Shown here in pieces: positions 22,874 to 22,932 of a stretch of DNA of 22,932 bases. Made by a program: the position numbers and the translations under genes. Below the pieces are notes generated by a model, which was not told where the DNA came from, made no database searches, and saw only the letters and a program-made list of their open reading frames with translations. The DNA is from an uncultured Odoribacter sp. GTDB taxonomy: Bacteria; Bacteroidota; Bacteroidia; Bacteroidales; Marinifilaceae. Position 1 is the first letter of the stretch; the number at the start of each line of letters is the position of its first letter. Location: positions 1 through 22,932 of the forward strand of contig CAMWQQ010000004.1 of assembly GCA_947176455.1 (NCBI GenBank), in the 5' to 3' direction.

Positions 22874-22932
22874 TTATATACTTCCTGTCGGAGCCACGCC
22901 ATACGCTTCCTTGTATATCTTTGAAAAGTGGG
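22874..22932 (-). CDS. AraC-family transcriptional regulator, C-terminal end (partial)
   Basis: The minus-strand frame open at the window edge ends at TAA (22876-22874) and reads HFSKIYKEAYGVAPTGSI. FSKIYKEAYGVAP matches the last helix of the second helix-turn-helix in the AraC/XylS DNA-binding domain (usual form FSRxFKxxxGxxPxxYR). The tail ends a few residues after the conserved proline, slightly short. It is the first visible gene of the leftward redox cassette and the likely regulator of the direct repeats at 22287-22327. Confidence 0.72.
   Translation of the reverse strand, partial: HFSKIYKEAYGVAPTGSI

Noticed and set aside
1..22932. CRISPR array, IS element, prophage or rRNA genes
   Set aside because: No spaced repeats of CRISPR length, no transposase or integrase motifs and no rRNA sequence were seen on either strand.

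Overview
This window is chromosomal DNA from a member of the Bacteroidota, most likely order Bacteroidales. Four things point there. Many genes are preceded by the Bacteroidales -7 promoter element TAnnTTTG, several with a TTG/TTTG element about 19-21 bases upstream, and clear Shine-Dalgarno sites are scarce. The suf operon has no sufA. There is a DUF5723-type barrel protein and a GH95 lipoprotein. The FeFe hydrogenase has the motif variants common in gut Bacteroidales. The genus cannot be fixed from the sequence alone.

Left part (1-9467): the 3' end of secDF with its terminator, then an [FeFe] hydrogenase (group B type) and a bidirectional terminator. Facing it is a secreted beta-barrel protein with a C-terminal SPOR domain. 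Next comes a leftward six-gene iron-sulfur assembly operon, sufB-sufC-sufD-sufS-sufE and a DUF59 (SufT/MIP18-like) gene, from a promoter near 9460. The assembly operon and the Fe-S-rich hydrogenase are functionally compatible neighbours.

Middle part (9600-15343): an AbiE (AbiEi/AbiEii) toxin-antitoxin pair with a perfect inverted repeat upstream, then thiL with an unknown downstream partner. A convergent RRM RNA-binding protein gene, probably starting at GTG, and tRNA-Phe(GAA) with its own promoter and terminator come next. Last is a stand-alone AAA+/DUF4143 ATPase whose start is covered by a nested palindrome. AbiE and the ATPase look like accessory genes slotted between housekeeping genes. 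Positions 13915-14110 hold no gene that I can support.

Right part (15378-22932): a GH95 alpha-L-fucosidase-type lipoprotein divergent from a small S4 RNA-binding protein, then a Gfo/Idh/MocA oxidoreductase and a SRPBCC protein in one leftward unit. A leftward redox cassette follows, in the order of transcription: the 3' end of an AraC-type regulator, a cupin, a Tat-signal aldo/keto reductase, a lipoprotein fusing a flavin-reductase-like domain to an ABM monooxygenase domain, and a 2[4Fe-4S] ferredoxin. A 22-bp-period direct repeat in front of the reductase promoter looks like a binding site for the AraC regulator. This cassette is the best candidate for an undescribed system in the window.
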